From positions 238,753 to 302,752 of the forward strand of contig JAJEKV010000341.1 of NCBI GenBank assembly GCA_021234155.1: a stretch of 64,000 nucleotides of DNA, given 5' to 3'. Below the pieces are notes generated by a model. That model made no database searches, was not told where the DNA came from, and worked only from the letters and a program-made list of their open reading frames with translations. Below, one piece after another: positions 44,540 through 55,860 of this stretch; the stretch's first letter is position 1, and each line of letters starts with the position of its first letter. Position numbers and translations under genes: made by a program. The DNA comes from Isoetes taiwanensis (taxonomy: Eukaryota > Streptophyta > Lycopodiopsida > Isoetales > Isoetaceae).

Positions 44540-46678
44540 ATGGCTGAACAAGTGCCGTTCATGGCAGAAGTATCTAAGTGGGAACCATCTCAGGTTGCTT
44601 CTTATATTGCTAAAAGATTTCCTTCTGTTGCTGAACAGATTGAACGTAGCATCAATGAAAATCATATTTTTGGGATTTCGTTCCTCAATTTGGAGTCATC
44701 TGATTGGCAGAAGTTGGGGCTCGTGATTGGAATAGCTGCAGGAATTGCTGCTTTGCGGGATGAAATCAAGTCCCAAGTTGTTTCAAATACTGAAGGTATT
44801 TTTTCTATATCTACTTCTAGAGGTGAACCATCTATTGATCATTCGGCACCATCTATTCATCAAGTTTCTAGTCTGAATGGAAGAAGAAATAAAAAGCAGA
44901 CAGGCTATATAATGGAGCAATTTGGACAAATGCGGTCAGATACAATTCCAAATGCAGGGCTGGTTTTTACATCTCTGAGTAGGGGTTCAGAAAAGAATGG
45001 TAGATTAGCTTTGAAGAAAACAGGACATCATGCACAGTGGATCTTGATGATGGAAAATCATAGAGTAATTCGAGCTGCTACCTCAGAAGCTTTCCCAAAC
45101 TTTACATTGCCAGAATTCAAGAGAATATCTACCAGAAATAACAAATGGATAAAGAAGAGGGACAAATTAGTGGATCGTTTGATGGCGGATGGATCTTTAA
45201 AGCCAATCTGTTGGCCAAATGTGACCTATCCAGTCCCAGAAAGGTTTGTTAGAGAGACAGTTAACTCACTTCTTGCAGGTGCAAAAAGACGCTTAAGACT
45301 AAGAGAGAACAAGTTTCCTAGGAATTATGAAGAAGATGATCATGTTTCCTTGGTCGCGTCTTCCCTGACATTGGATAGGACAGATCTGTCGTTTTTTAAT
45401 AAACTTTTATCTGCAGGTTACCAACGCCCTTTATTTTTCTATGATAAAGAATTCGTGATTGGGGCTGCTGAGGTTATTGGCAAAGTTGATAATAATGACT
45501 ATGATCTCTTAACTGTTAAAATTTCAAGTCTTGGTGCTAATATGGCTCATGTCTGCCTCCCTTTTGAAAAGGACCATATGTACACAAAAAAGAAGATCGA
45601 AGGACTGTCAATAGGGGTACGTATAATTTTTTGCATTCATCGTGTCACCACTTGTTTAGTTTATCTGCTGTTATTGTCTTCCATTAATTCCTATTCTTGT
45701 TTGTCTTTGTTATATAGGATGAATTATCCTGGCCAGAATGCATGACTCGTTCAACTCTTGATAAGAGACTTTCTTGTGTGGAAGATGACGAGACTGATGA
45801 TGATGCAGAAAAGGACTCAACAACGTCAACGCGATGTTGTAGAAAACGACGAAGTGATGGAAGCGTGGATTCAGAATGGGTGTCTCGGCATGTTCTTAAT
45901 GAGGTATATTTCAGTTGATTTGCTCTCTAAGTAATAACAAAAGTAAGTGTCTCTTTCTTGGTGTTTGAAGGACAAAAATTATCACGACAACCAGTTTGTA
46001 TCTTTGCTGACGGATGGTACAGCAATGGGAGTGGGGAAAATCCATCGCGTCGATCCAGAAGGCCTTATCCATGGTGTATTGATTGGCGACAACAATGTCT
46101 CTTTAAATGTGCAAGTTGTGGATGAGGATTGTGGTGAGGTGGCGCTGCCATATCCACCATGTGCTGGAGTAGACACATTTGGAGACTTGGGAAGTGACAT
46201 GAGGGCATGGTTCATACGTTGGCCAATCAATCGCCTCTCTCCTCTCACAGAAACTGAAGCCTACAAGATTATTCATGACTCTAAGATGCAGGTAAAATGC
46301 TTCGTACTTTAACTTCAATTGTTTGAGCTATTTCTTATGACTATTCTTGAATTTTGTATTGTGCAGGTTATCGAAGGCCAAGCTTTAAAGGATTTTGCCT
46401 CGCTAGGAAACGCAATGCATAAAAATGTGTGTTTAGTTGCATTGGGGAAAGAAAGATTGGATGAGGTTACACCTTTCGAGATCTTAAATTTCTGCAGCAA
46501 CTCCAAACGAGAAAACAGCAATTTATTTCTTGCTCTTGCAAAGTCCAAAGCTAAGGAGTCAGATTTGTACAAGCAATTTGCTATGGCCTGCATTAAGACA
46601 AAGATTGTGGAGGTTACTAAGGAGGGATGGACATCTCGTACTTTTGATCGGACCACTTTGAAACTTGCTTCTACTTAG
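44540..46678 (+). CDS. SAM-domain/TNPA-like accessory protein of the CACTA element, four exons
   Basis: Exons 44,540-45,616, 45,718-45,903, 45,971-46,291 and 46,367-46,678, all with GT-AG introns and intact phase, give 631 aa. I chose ATG 44,540 (AACATGGCT) over 44,498, which overlaps a likely donor GTATGT. Residues about 12-85 form a SAM domain (WEPSQVASYIAKRF, INENHIFGISFLNLESSDW, LGLVIG), a helical protein-protein or nucleic-acid-binding module. The middle is basic. Exon 2 is acidic then basic with a likely nuclear signal (CCRKRRSDG). Exon 3 (VGKIHRVDPEGLIHGVLIG ... DTFGDLGSDMRAWFIRWP) resembles the region common to second proteins of plant CACTA elements (I believe DUF8039). No breaks are seen. 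It probably binds subterminal repeats and partners the transposase. The SAM fusion is not one I know for this group. Confidence 0.8.
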
Positions 46679-46857
46679 GATGATTTGATGCTACTTAGGA
46701 TGATTTGCTTCTCCTTAGTTTTTTGTTATTAATTGCGGATGTTTTAATGCTACTGGAGGCACGCTGTGGACCTCTCTTGTTGTTTTGGCGCTTGTGGGCC
46801 CAAAGCTTCCTGCATTTAGAAGAAAACACCCTTTTGTATGGCTCACCAAGTGGGTTC

Positions 46858-46863
46858 AATAAA
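46858..46863 (+). terminator. Polyadenylation signal AATAAA
   Basis: AATAAA 180 bases after the stop of the SAM/TNPA-like gene; suitable position for its 3' end. Confidence 0.5.
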
Positions 46864-47189
46864 GAATGTTCAGTTTGAGTTCTTAAAATGACTGTAAGCA
46901 ATATCTATGCTTAATTGTTTCGTCAATTTTGTTGTCAATTTTGTCTACTTATTTGTGAAACCTCATGACTGGCAATAGTGTCCTGACTTCAAAAGATTGA
47001 TGCAATCTGTTTCACAGTCTTCATCTTCAGCTCCTCCTAATCATGGAATTTCAGGTGCAGCAGTTGCTCAGTTTACTCGAGCTCATTCAGCAGTAAGCAG
47101 CATAAATCTATTTCCCATGTTCTCTCATGAGTATCTAAATATGGCAGTTGTCCCTAATCTGTCAGGGCTTTATGATCACTCAGAATTCT

Positions 47190-47375
47190 ATGTTGTATAA
47201 TGTTTGTTGTGATCTTTATTGTGATCTGCCACCATTCTATGATGAATTAGAAGAGGTTGAAGTATTCTATGATTTGCCATTATCCTATGCGGAATTTGAT
47301 GCCGATGATATTTTATGATCTTCCTCCATCTTATGTGCAGTTCGAATGCATTGATGTCTTCCATGATATGCAGGA
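47190..47375 (+). repeat. Degenerate ~50-bp repeat encoding FYDLPPSY-like units
   Basis: The frames give YCDLPPFYDELEEVEV, FYDLPLSYAEFDADD and (after a shift) FYDLPPSYVQFECIDV, then FHDM. These are three to four tandem acidic units, two of which contain a PPxY motif. There is no clear start or partner exon. The repeat could be a decayed exon of a second transposon product or of captured host DNA. Confidence 0.4.
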
Positions 47376-47565
47376 TCATTTTGCTTTATGATGGCAGCTC
47401 ATGGTGGACCTCAGGTGACTCATCACTGTATGATGGACTCTGGGGCATCCATGATACATCCTGCTTTGGGTAATTACGTCGCAGTAAGTTTTTCTGATTT
47501 CTTAGTCTTTCATGCTTAGTTATGCTATAATCATATTTATCATGGTAAATTTGAAATGCGTGTAG

Positions 47566-48713
47566 GTTCGCCGATCATCGGGTCTATTATTATGATCTCG
47601 CTGAATGTAGATGGTGGTCATCATAAAGGCGGTTTTCAGATGTAAAGTTTATTTCACGAGTGAGCTAGTTTCTCGTGATCAACGATCGCGACCTTGCGCC
47701 TTTGGAATGTCCGAGATAACACATTTGTATGACATGACTTCTTATGTTGCTTTCTTTATTGTAAATACATGAATTTTGAGTTTCTTGTTTGGAGTTCCCT
47801 CGTTCCATGCCATCTTTTGAAAGAAATGAAAATATATTGCTAAACATTCTCAGAAATAGTCTCTTTTCGATATAGTTGCTTTCAATCTCGACGATTTGCT
47901 AGAAGATAAAACTCTTGTCATGTAATAAATGCGCTGAAATGCCTGATATTATAGTCGGTGTGAAGTTATTTTTGAGAACTTCGGTCATGTCATTTGTTCA
48001 CTTCTATTGATATAAATAGTTTTCGACTCTTCAAGATAAATCTCTCACCAGATTTCATCTCAAAGTCCTAAGTAACTCTTTGGTAAAATAGTTTTTTTTT
48101 TACTTCACTCAATTTTACAACTTATGTTGCTCCCTTTTTTCAGACCCTCGCTTGAAGATCTATCTTGCAATTCATCATTAGAGGCCGCAGGACTAATTTC
48201 ATTATTTCTTCCCACAGATGGCAAGAGCGATCCTTGCCTGTTCACAAGGTTAGACACCTTTAACAATAAACTAAAGATGGTGAATATTGTAAGCACTCTT
48301 TGGGTTTAAACATTTGCAGCAAATGGTTGGAAGAATGCTTTGGATTATTTTAACTAACTTTGCTCATTGTTATAGCTGCGATCCTTTAGCGGTCACACGA
48401 ATGACAAAAATTTTGTGGGGTTGAGTGTGAACAGTGAGTTTATTTCTTGTGGAAGCGAGACAAATGAAGTGTTTGTCTACCATAAGGTAAGTACTTAAGA
48501 CATCTACATTTGTTAGCATTGAACACCCGAATGACTTTGAATATTTGTAGGCTATATCAAAACCCGTTACATGTCCGGGTTTGGAGTTCAAGATGGACGA
48601 AAGTGATGCGGATAGTTCTCATTTTATCGTCTTTGTCTGTTGGAAAAGTGATGACCCCACAATGACTCGCAAATAGCGAGGGGACAATAAAGGTCCTTGT
48701 GCTCTCTGTTTGA
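47566..48713 (+). pseudogene. COP1: Captured 3' part of a COP1 gene (WD40 region to stop)
   Basis: COP1 is a plant E3 ubiquitin ligase with RING, coiled-coil and WD40 domains that represses light signalling. Three exon-like blocks match its C-terminal WD40 repeats. 47,566-47,661 has ADHRVYYYDL, then after a shift GHHK and VKFIS. 48,376-48,486 has [20 protein letters not shown] and [13 protein letters not shown] with AG and GT borders. 48,551-48,713 has AISKPVT, VCWKSDDPTM and, after a one-base shift, LANSEGTIKVLVLSV followed by a stop, the normal COP1 end. The weak block at about 48,145-48,255 (TDGKSDPCLF) may be a diverged blade. Retained introns show capture at DNA level. RING and coiled-coil are absent and frames are broken, so no working COP1 is made. 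It lies wholly inside the CACTA element. Confidence 0.85.
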
Positions 48714-49714
48714 TTTTGTCTGTCTCTGGCATATTAAGGCCAACGTGCCATTATAAAAATGCTGGTGAGACTGATTCTGCGAGTCATTTTTCCCAATGGG
48801 ACCATCCATTGGCTATGTAAAGTACCACCAAAGGTTAGGAGACCTTGTTGGTCGCCAATTTTGACTTTAGTTACAAGTCCCTTGGGAGAATACCATTTCC
48901 AGATTATGGAAAGTGGTGTATGGCTGATATTATTGTACTTTTATAACAAAATTCAATGGAAAAAAAATTGAGCATCTTGGTCTTCTGTAGTATTTGCTTT
49001 TGTAATCAAAATACCGATAATAAGCAAGTTTGGATTAAAAAAAAAAAGAAAAAGAAAAATGCTTAAATGAACCATATGCTGAAATAATACTAATTAATTA
49101 GGAGACATCACAATTTAGAACCATGTAAAAAAAATCGCGAACCCTCAAATTTTATTACGCTCAAGAATGAAGGTTGAATACTATGGTCTCTTATCGTATT
49201 ACCAAACTTGCCACATGAACCACAGTAAGGTTGATATTATGAAAAATAAAACACACTAGTTTTTGGCATTATCATAGAAGAAAAATCATACTGGTATATC
49301 TAAACCAAGCATAGTTTTATTGATAATTAATCACTATAAAATACCATAATAATTATACACTAAAATAACAAAGATGATTAATCGTTGTAAAATATCATAC
49401 TAATTACGCACGTAAAATTACAATGTCAATAAACCAAGGATAATAGATGTGATCAAATATCATTCCGATAAACGTGATAAATTAAGCAGTAGCACATATC
49501 ATATATTCAAGTTGTATTAAAAACTAGCTATAAATGATCATCTTTCAATACCATGTGAAGAAACACTATTCGTATGTCATGTTACTAAACTGCATTGATG
49601 AACGATATGGTATAACTAGACATGATTTGTAAACTTTTTGGCCCACATACCGGTATTGATTTTAGGAGTTGGTTTTTACTATGAAATCATTAGAAAAAAA
49701 TCATACTAATTCAA
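48714..49714. other. Right subterminal region of the CACTA element
   Basis: From about 49,060 the sequence is AT-rich with recurring ATCATACTAATT, AATACCAT and ACTGGTAT motifs, matching the motif style of the left end. No gene. 48,714-49,050 may be the 3' flank of the captured COP1 gene. Confidence 0.55.
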
Positions 49715-49730
49715 TTTTGGGGGCCTTGTG
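49715..49730 (-). repeat. Right terminal inverted repeat
   Basis: TTTTGGGGGCCTTGTG on +, the exact reverse complement of 34,655-34,670; followed by the GTT duplication at 49,731-49,733. Confidence 0.93.
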
Positions 49731-50490
49731 GTTGTTGCTGCCTTGCTTGATCCTTATCTTGTGCCTTGCAATCGAATTCAGTGTGTTGACATCCTTCAGG
49801 ATGTTGACACCCCTCACGACATTGTCGATGTTGCTGCTGTCATGACACAACCCTTACTTGAAAAACATCAACAACCCTTATTTTTTCCACTCAAAGTGCT
49901 AAATCACCAGTTCTGCTACAACCACTTGCTCATACTATCATGGATACAGATGTTATTCCACACATTCAAACTCCAGACGGGTCAAAGCATAGAGGTGGGG
50001 AACACTTTTTATGTCAGCGACACATGGTGCTTAGGGGGTGCTTTCTTGGGACATTTTCTTTCTATTTTTGAAAAATATTTTTCTTTTTTTTTTATATATT
50101 TTTCCCTGAAACACATTAATATTACGCTATAGAATACAAAATTTCAGGTGGAGTTACGGAAAAAAAGATAAAAACAAGTAAAATTTTCAGCACTAATTGC
50201 TTAGTGGGTGCTTTACCGGCGCAAAAATGTCCTCCAACTCCACGTCTTCACCCAGAAGTCGACATCATTGACTTAGGAGACAACTTATCCGGTTGGCTAC
50301 CAATCTTTCCAAACCATATAAAGCACGCCACTCACTCTCTTCAAAAAATTCTAACATATATTTGCGTGGAGCTATGAAGATTTATGAGGCATAAAAAAGA
50401 GTTCGGGGAACTCACCATTCCTACCAAACCTGATGCACGTTGTAAGAAGATTATTAAAGTATTAGTTGAAACCAACTCAAAAATCAACTA
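49731..50490 (+). mobile_element. Gypsy element remnant, right of the CACTA insertion
   Basis: VAALLDPYLVPCNRIQ continues the frame broken at 34,654. The DNA runs parallel to 57,130-57,560 of the other gypsy copy (shared GTTRTTCCACACATTC, TCAAAAAATTC, GGGGAACTCAC). A foreign stretch of about 220 bases (about 50,003-50,225, GCTTAGGGGGTGCTTT... GCTTAGTGGGTGCTTT) that lacks a counterpart at 57.4 kb may be a further small insertion. Many stops; nonfunctional. Confidence 0.7.
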
Positions 50491-50790
50491 AACCATATAG
50501 ATGGACAAAGATTTTCTCTTAGTCATATTAGGTAAGTAATCACATGTTCCCCTATGGAGAGCATATCTTCAAACTTTAATAATCAAATACAATGTTAACA
50601 AGATAACATTATTTCAAGTATCAAATAATTTATCATGACCATTGAATGAAATCATATTAGTTATTGTTCAAAAAGGATCGAGATAAACACTGTAGCTTTA
50701 GTCTTCAATGGATTTAACACATCCAAATTCTCACCTCAACTTCGCACCTGAACTTCAGTGCCAATCGAATAAATAATACTTCAAAGATAC
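50491..50790. other. Junction between gypsy and copia remnants
   Basis: AT-rich, nothing supported. The far end of the copia 3' LTR may fall here. Confidence 0.35.
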
Positions 50791-50799
50791 ATCTTGCTT

Positions 50800-51258
50800 T
50801 TTCTCTGAAATCCCCGGCCATGCCATGCTGCACCGCTTGCTCTTATCCGAAAATTCTCGATCATCTTGCCTCATCAGATTGGACCGAGTATTTGAACCAA
50901 TTTTGGCCCCAGGCATATCGACAGCACCTTAAGAATATTCCTTTAAATCATGTTCAAGGTTTAACCATTGAACATCTCTATATCTTACAAGGTCACTTAT
51001 GACCTAATATATAACAATATGTACACCTTTGCTACTTTGAATCAATAGCATGAACTAGGTTAAATAAATCATGAGCCATAGTTCTGCTAGGTACTTAGTG
51101 GTTTGAACCACTTCACAACCTTGCACAGATATTCACAACCTTGCACAGATATATCATCACACAATATGCATGCTAACAATCTTTTACAGATCAATTCTGT
51201 TATTCTCAAGACTGTCTTTCAGACAATAATTCCAACATTATGACATGAATTCCAACAT
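50800..51258 (-). repeat. 3' LTR of the copia element (minus strand), left limit uncertain
   Basis: On the minus strand a purine tract (ACGAAAGGAGAA) just after the RNase H stop is followed by TGTTGGAATTC, a standard polypurine-tract/LTR start for copia. The inner part holds a direct repeat CTTCACAACCTTGCACAGAT at 51,110-51,150. The opposite end and the other LTR were not found. Confidence 0.6.
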
Positions 51259-51270
51259 TCTCCTTTCGTG

Positions 51271-52152
51271 TCATAATTTTATATCCTTGCAATTCATTTC
51301 TTCTGCTAATTTCTGAAATCTTCTCCATCCTAAAGCCTTTGTCATAATGTCTGCAAGTTGCCTCTCAGATTTTACATATTTCAACTGTATAAAACCTTTG
51401 TTCACCATGTCCCTTATGTAATGCATCTCCATTTCTATGTGTTTTGTCCTTTCATGTAAAACAGGATTCTTTGTCATTGCAATACAACTTTGATTGTCAC
51501 AAAATAAATCTGTACTTTCTTTCTGTTTTATTTCCAACTCATTTAGGAATCTTCTGGCCCAAATAATTTTCTTTGCTGCTAGAGTTGTTGATGCATACTC
51601 TGACTCTGCTGTTGACAAAGCTATTGAAGACTGCTTTTTACTTCTCCAACTAACTGGAGCTCCTCCTAACAATAAGATATAACCTGAGGTTGATTTTCTT
51701 TCGTCTAAGTCTCCACACCAATCTGCATCACTATAGCTTTTCAACTTCAAATCATTTGTACAATAGACAATCCCTGTATTTCTTGTGCCTTTCAAAAATC
51801 TTAAGACCTTCTTTGCTGCCAGCCAATGTTCATATCCTGGATTGTTGTTATATCTGCTTAAAACATTCACTATAAATGCTATGTCTGGTCTTGTGTTGTT
51901 TGCAATAAACAACAGACTCCCTACCAATTCTCTATATGGCATCTTGCTCATTTCCTGCTTTTCTTTTTTATCTTTGGGACATAAATCCTTTGATAATTTG
52001 TTTCCAGCAATAATAGGTGTCCTTACTGAATTGCATTCTTGCATATTAAACCTTTTTAAAACTGAGTCTATATACTTACCTTGATTTAGTGATATCTTCA
52101 TGTTTTCCCTGTCTCTCTTGACTTCAATGCCCAAGAACCGTGATGCCCCCAA
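51271..52152 (-). pseudogene. Copia RT end and RNase H
   Basis: A 293-codon frame without stops. FLGIEVKRDRENMKISLNQG is the RT connection block. YSDADWCGD carries RNase H Asp residues, ALSTAESEYAS the catalytic Glu, DNQSCIAM another Asp, and RTKHIEMEMHYIRD with QLADIMTKAL forms the conserved tail. RNase H removes the RNA strand during reverse transcription. The frame is well preserved but upstream RT is broken by stops and shifts, so the copy cannot act alone. The Met start shown is internal to the polyprotein. Confidence 0.85.
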
Positions 52153-53243
52153 GTCTGGCTATTTTGTACCGTTTTGAGCATATCTTTACACTTATTCTAG
52201 AAATTCATGTTGTTAGATGCCAAGATGCAATCATCAACATAGACGTGACCATTATACAAAAAAATTTTCTTCATTCTTTAGCAAATACACATTGCCATCA
52301 TTAGTTAACTTTATGAAACTCTGTTCTTTCAAAAAATTATCAATGCAAAAATACCATTCTCTTGGGGATTGCTTTAACCCATAGACTACCTTCTTTAGTC
52401 TCCGTGACTTTTCCTTTTCCAACTTCAAAACCTTGTGCTTGCTTCATGTAAATTTCCTCCTCCAAATCAGATTAAGAAAAGTCAGGCACACATCCATGTG
52501 GTGTAGATCTAGATTCGCTTTGATATAGCAATTATCATTCTAATACTTGCTAGTTTAACAACTGGAGAATAAGTTTCATCAAAATCTACTCCCCTTTTTT
52601 GTGAATAACCTTGTGCAACGAGCCTTGCTTTGTACTTTGGGCTGCCATCCCAGATTTACTTTTAGCTTAAATACCCATTTATTTCCTATTGCATTTTTTA
52701 CCTTTTGGCAAGTCTACCAATTCATAGGTAGATGTTCTATCAAAAGATCTCATTTCCTCAACCATAGCTTCTTTCCATTTATCACTGTCAAATGCATTGA
52801 TAGCCTTCTCAAAATTCTTTGGAGTTCCTGTTTCCAACACTATATGTACTTCTTCTGTGCTTTCTTTTGAGATATTCTGCAATCTATTGCTTTTTCCATT
52901 TTCTTTCCTGCCAAAATTCTCAATGTCTATGTTAGTATCCTGTAGCAATCTTTCCCTTTCTGTTTTCCTTTTTTTCGCCTTGAATATTTGGTTTTCCACT
53001 TCCATTCTTTTCAGATACAAATTTCTTCACATCATACTTTCATTTTCTTCGTGGTATCACCGTCATACTCTCATTTTCTTCCGTGGTATCAAAGATTTAA
53101 TCTATATCTTGGATACCTTTGAGTCTCTTCTTCTTCTATTTTGATGTTTGTATTCTTTTCACTATTACCATTCAAATTTCCTTCCTTTCTTTGATCCATA
53201 TCTTTAATATCAGGCCCTAGACAAGATGTTTTCCTCAAAGGTC

Positions 53244-53692
53244 ACACATCTCTACTCACGAGAATTCTTCTTCTCAAGGGATCATACATTCTATATCCCT
53301 TAGAATGTTCATCATAACCTACCAAATATGTTATTATGGATCCGCTATCCAACTTTTGCTTTAGTTCTTGATGAACATGTGTATCCAAGGCATCCAAATA
53401 CTTTGAACCTCTCATATTTTGGCAGTTTTCCAGACCAAACAACTTCTGGAATTTTTTGTTCCAAGCTCTTTGAAGGCAAAACATTTTGAATAAGTACTGC
53501 AGTCTTGACCACCTCTTCCCAAAGAAAGTTAGGCAACCCTGCATGTTTTAGCATTGCTCTTGTAGCATTTAAGATTGTCTTGTTCTTTCTCTCAGCTACA
53601 CCATTCTGCTGTGGTGTATGGCTACATGTATATTGTCTTTTTATTCCTTTGTCAATGCAATATTTAACAATTTTTCGTTAGTCCCAGACGCC
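53244..53692 (-). pseudogene. Copia integrase fragment
   Basis: The minus-strand frame YTCSHTPQQNGVAERKN contains the catalytic Glu of the DDE integrase, followed by TILNATRAMLKHAGLPNFLW and VFGCLGYTC. A frameshift near 53,350 breaks it before the RRRILVSRDV tail. The two earlier catalytic Asp residues are missing because the element is truncated. Confidence 0.8.
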
Positions 53693-53696
53693 TGCA

Positions 53697-54240
53697 TGTG
53701 ACTATTCATGCACACCGTGGACCAGGTCAAGAACAAGGAGCCCGGGGCCACAGTCCGTGTCGGGCCGGCCAAAGCCCAACAAGACCAAGCGGCCAGACCA
53801 CGCAGTAGGCCACGCCCGTACAAAGAAGAGGCAGAGAATGCACAAGTGACGGGCCGTGAAGCCGGCCACGCCATGGATTCCGTGCATTTCAAGAGGTACC
53901 GCCAACATTCCCACAAATCAGGCCTCCTTCCAGGAGTCGACATCGAGATCTGACAGAGTATCTATATTGGGCCAAAGGCCATTGTACTATATATATGAGT
54001 AGAGCTAGCATTCATGGGCTAGATGAGTTTTTGGTCTTATCTCTATTCTGTTTTCTCTCTATTGCGAGAGCTCATGTATCAGCATTGATAACAAAGAGTT
54101 TTGTTCTCATCATTGTGTTCTCATTGTTTTCTTTTTGCTCTCTATCATTTCCTTTTCCTTTATTTCTTTTTGCAAATCCCGCAGATACGCCGCTATCGGA
54201 TTCTCCTGCTTGATCCGCTGGTCCTCACAGCAGGGCCGCC
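53697..54240 (+). repeat. LTR-like segment with TATA region
   Basis: GC-rich first half starting TGTGAC, then TACTATATATATGAGTAGAG at about 53,979 as a TATA region, followed by a T-rich leader. It could be the 5' LTR of the gypsy element to the right. No matching 3' LTR was found near 60.2 kb and no primer-binding site is obvious, so the call is tentative. Confidence 0.35.
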
Positions 54241-55499
54241 TTGCGTGAGAAGTTTTCAACCGCACCCTTAAACATTCGCGCCACCGCCGGGCCCGATTTC
54301 CTTTTCCTTCTTTCTTTTACAATGTCTGCCAGCTTTCTAAGGAAGGAACTTCTTTGCCGGTGGCGTTTCGTTTAGTGCCATCAACATCGCCGGGTTGCTC
54401 GAGATATGTTTGACTAATCGTTTATGATATTGAGGAGGCCATAGTTCGCCACGAAGCTCGGGCGCCATCTACCTCGTGGTTCACTCGCCCCGGCTCTCTC
54501 CCGGGGCCGGTAAACATTGTTCACAACCTCTAGTCACCCCATCATACACCTGCTCAGCCCCCTCCAGCTTATTTCCCCACACTCAGAGTGCCTACATTCA
54601 TATCTCCTCCGCCATACTCCGCCTTCACAACCATCATCTCCCCGGAGGAATGGATTATCCCCATGTCTCTTTGGCCCCTCCCAGTTCGGACATATCCCCA
54701 ATCCCCTTCTTTTCAACATACTCTTCCGATTTACACTCTCAATCGATCTCAAACCTCATTTAACAAGGCTCTCAAGGTCCTTCCCCACGGTGATGCTCCT
54801 TTTCCGGACTCTCGAGGTTTTTCTCGCGACCTCCGCCACACCATACGAGACTATGGAAGTTCCGCCTAATTATGTCCCTCCTTATACACCTCTCTATGCA
54901 CAAGGCCATTCACATCTGCTTTTCGAGACTCTCAAGTTGACCTATCCAACCTTTGGCAAAGACTAAAGGCAAACCAAGAGACCAAAGTGCTCAAGCTCAT
55001 ATGGAAGAATTTGAGGCCCCTGGCTGTCCTAAATGGTCACGCCAACCTCAATTGAAGTTCCACATCTTTTCCACCACGCTGTGGATCCCTCATCAATGGC
55101 TCATGGCAAAAAAAAGCCATTGAAAACAAAACTGGATAGAAATGAAGATCGCTTCCTTTTCTCATTATGGCACCTACGATGATGATCAACTTCTTCTCAA
55201 GCAACTCAATGATCTTCAAGAAGAGCCCACAGAGTCAGCCCGGATTTTTGCGGATCGCCTCTACATCCTCCTCAAGAAACTTCAAGAGTACCCCTGCCTG
55301 GTTTCTACAGGGGCTTCTCCCGCTATTATGCCCTCATGACTGAATACTCAGCCCAAGACTTTGAGAAGGCCATCGAACTTCGCCAATCATTCAGTTAATG
55401 TTTCCTCCCGAGGCGTGGCCCTCAAAGAGCTACCCTTCATCCCTCCTATCATACCTCGGGATCGCAGCTTTTAGCCTCAACACTCTAATCCTCAACGTT

Positions 55500-55860
55500 A
55501 GTCAATTTTGGTGCCACATCTACAAATATCAAGGCCATTTGGCCAATGAGTGCAATTTTTCAAATGGTCCTCCTCATTGTAAACGCTGCAACATGTGCAA
55601 TCATGCCACGGAAGAATGTACTCGTACTCATCCTACACCTTTCCGACAAAAAATGGCTTTTCAGTCCGCATCACGCCCAAACAAACGCCATACCAACCTC
55701 ACCATTTCAAGCTCCACCACTTCAACAACAAGATCCACAATCTCAGCCATCAAGAGGACAAGGCAACCACCCCCCTTTTGATCCCTCCAAAGCTTAGTGT
55801 TATCATTGTCTGGAATGGGGTCATACCACCACGGCGTGCCCTCAACTTCCTCAGGTTCAA
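55500..55860 (+). pseudogene. Gypsy gag nucleocapsid part with zinc knuckles
   Basis: Three CCHC-like knuckles: CHIYKYQGHLANEC (about 55,510, second Cys changed to Tyr), CKRCNMCNHATEEC (55,579) and CYHCLEWGHTTTAC (55,799, directly after a stop). They bind element RNA. Gag frames before this (54.4-55.4 kb) are shifted several times. Confidence 0.7.

Larger units (their letters stand above)
34655..49730. mobile_element. 15,076-bp CACTA/EnSpm-type transposon
   Basis: Bounded by 16-bp perfect terminal inverted repeats CACAAGGCCCCCAAAA (34,655-34,670 and reverse complement at 49,715-49,730) and a 3-bp target duplication GTT. Interior order: left subterminal region (to about 36.3 kb), TNP2-like transposase on minus (36,372-40,127), satellite array (about 40.97-43.36 kb), SAM/TNPA-like gene on plus (44,540-46,678), a captured COP1 fragment (47,566-48,713) and the right subterminal region. 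Both ends hold many short motifs of ACTAGT/ATACTAAT type. Insertion into a gypsy remnant is confirmed by the related uninterrupted sequence at about 57.1 kb. The ends read CACAA where classic families read CACTA. Perfect terminal repeats and reading genes suggest a young and possibly active element. Confidence 0.93.
51258..53692 (-). mobile_element. Copia-type retroelement body, 5' truncated
   Basis: In minus-strand order: integrase C-terminal core (53,690-53,244: TPQQNGVAERKN, LPNFLWEEVV), a GKR/RT start (53,020-52,679: WKEAMVEEMRSFDRT), broken RT (52.6-52.15 kb), then an intact RT-end/RNase H frame (52,152-51,271). The 5' half (LTR, gag, protease, early integrase) is missing; the element breaks at about 53,692 where GC-richer LTR-like DNA begins. 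Confidence 0.85.

Noticed and set aside
53697-54240. 5' LTR paired with a 3' LTR at 60.2 kb
   Set aside because: No convincing second copy at 60.2-60.3 kb beyond short TATA-like similarity, so no LTR pair is claimed.
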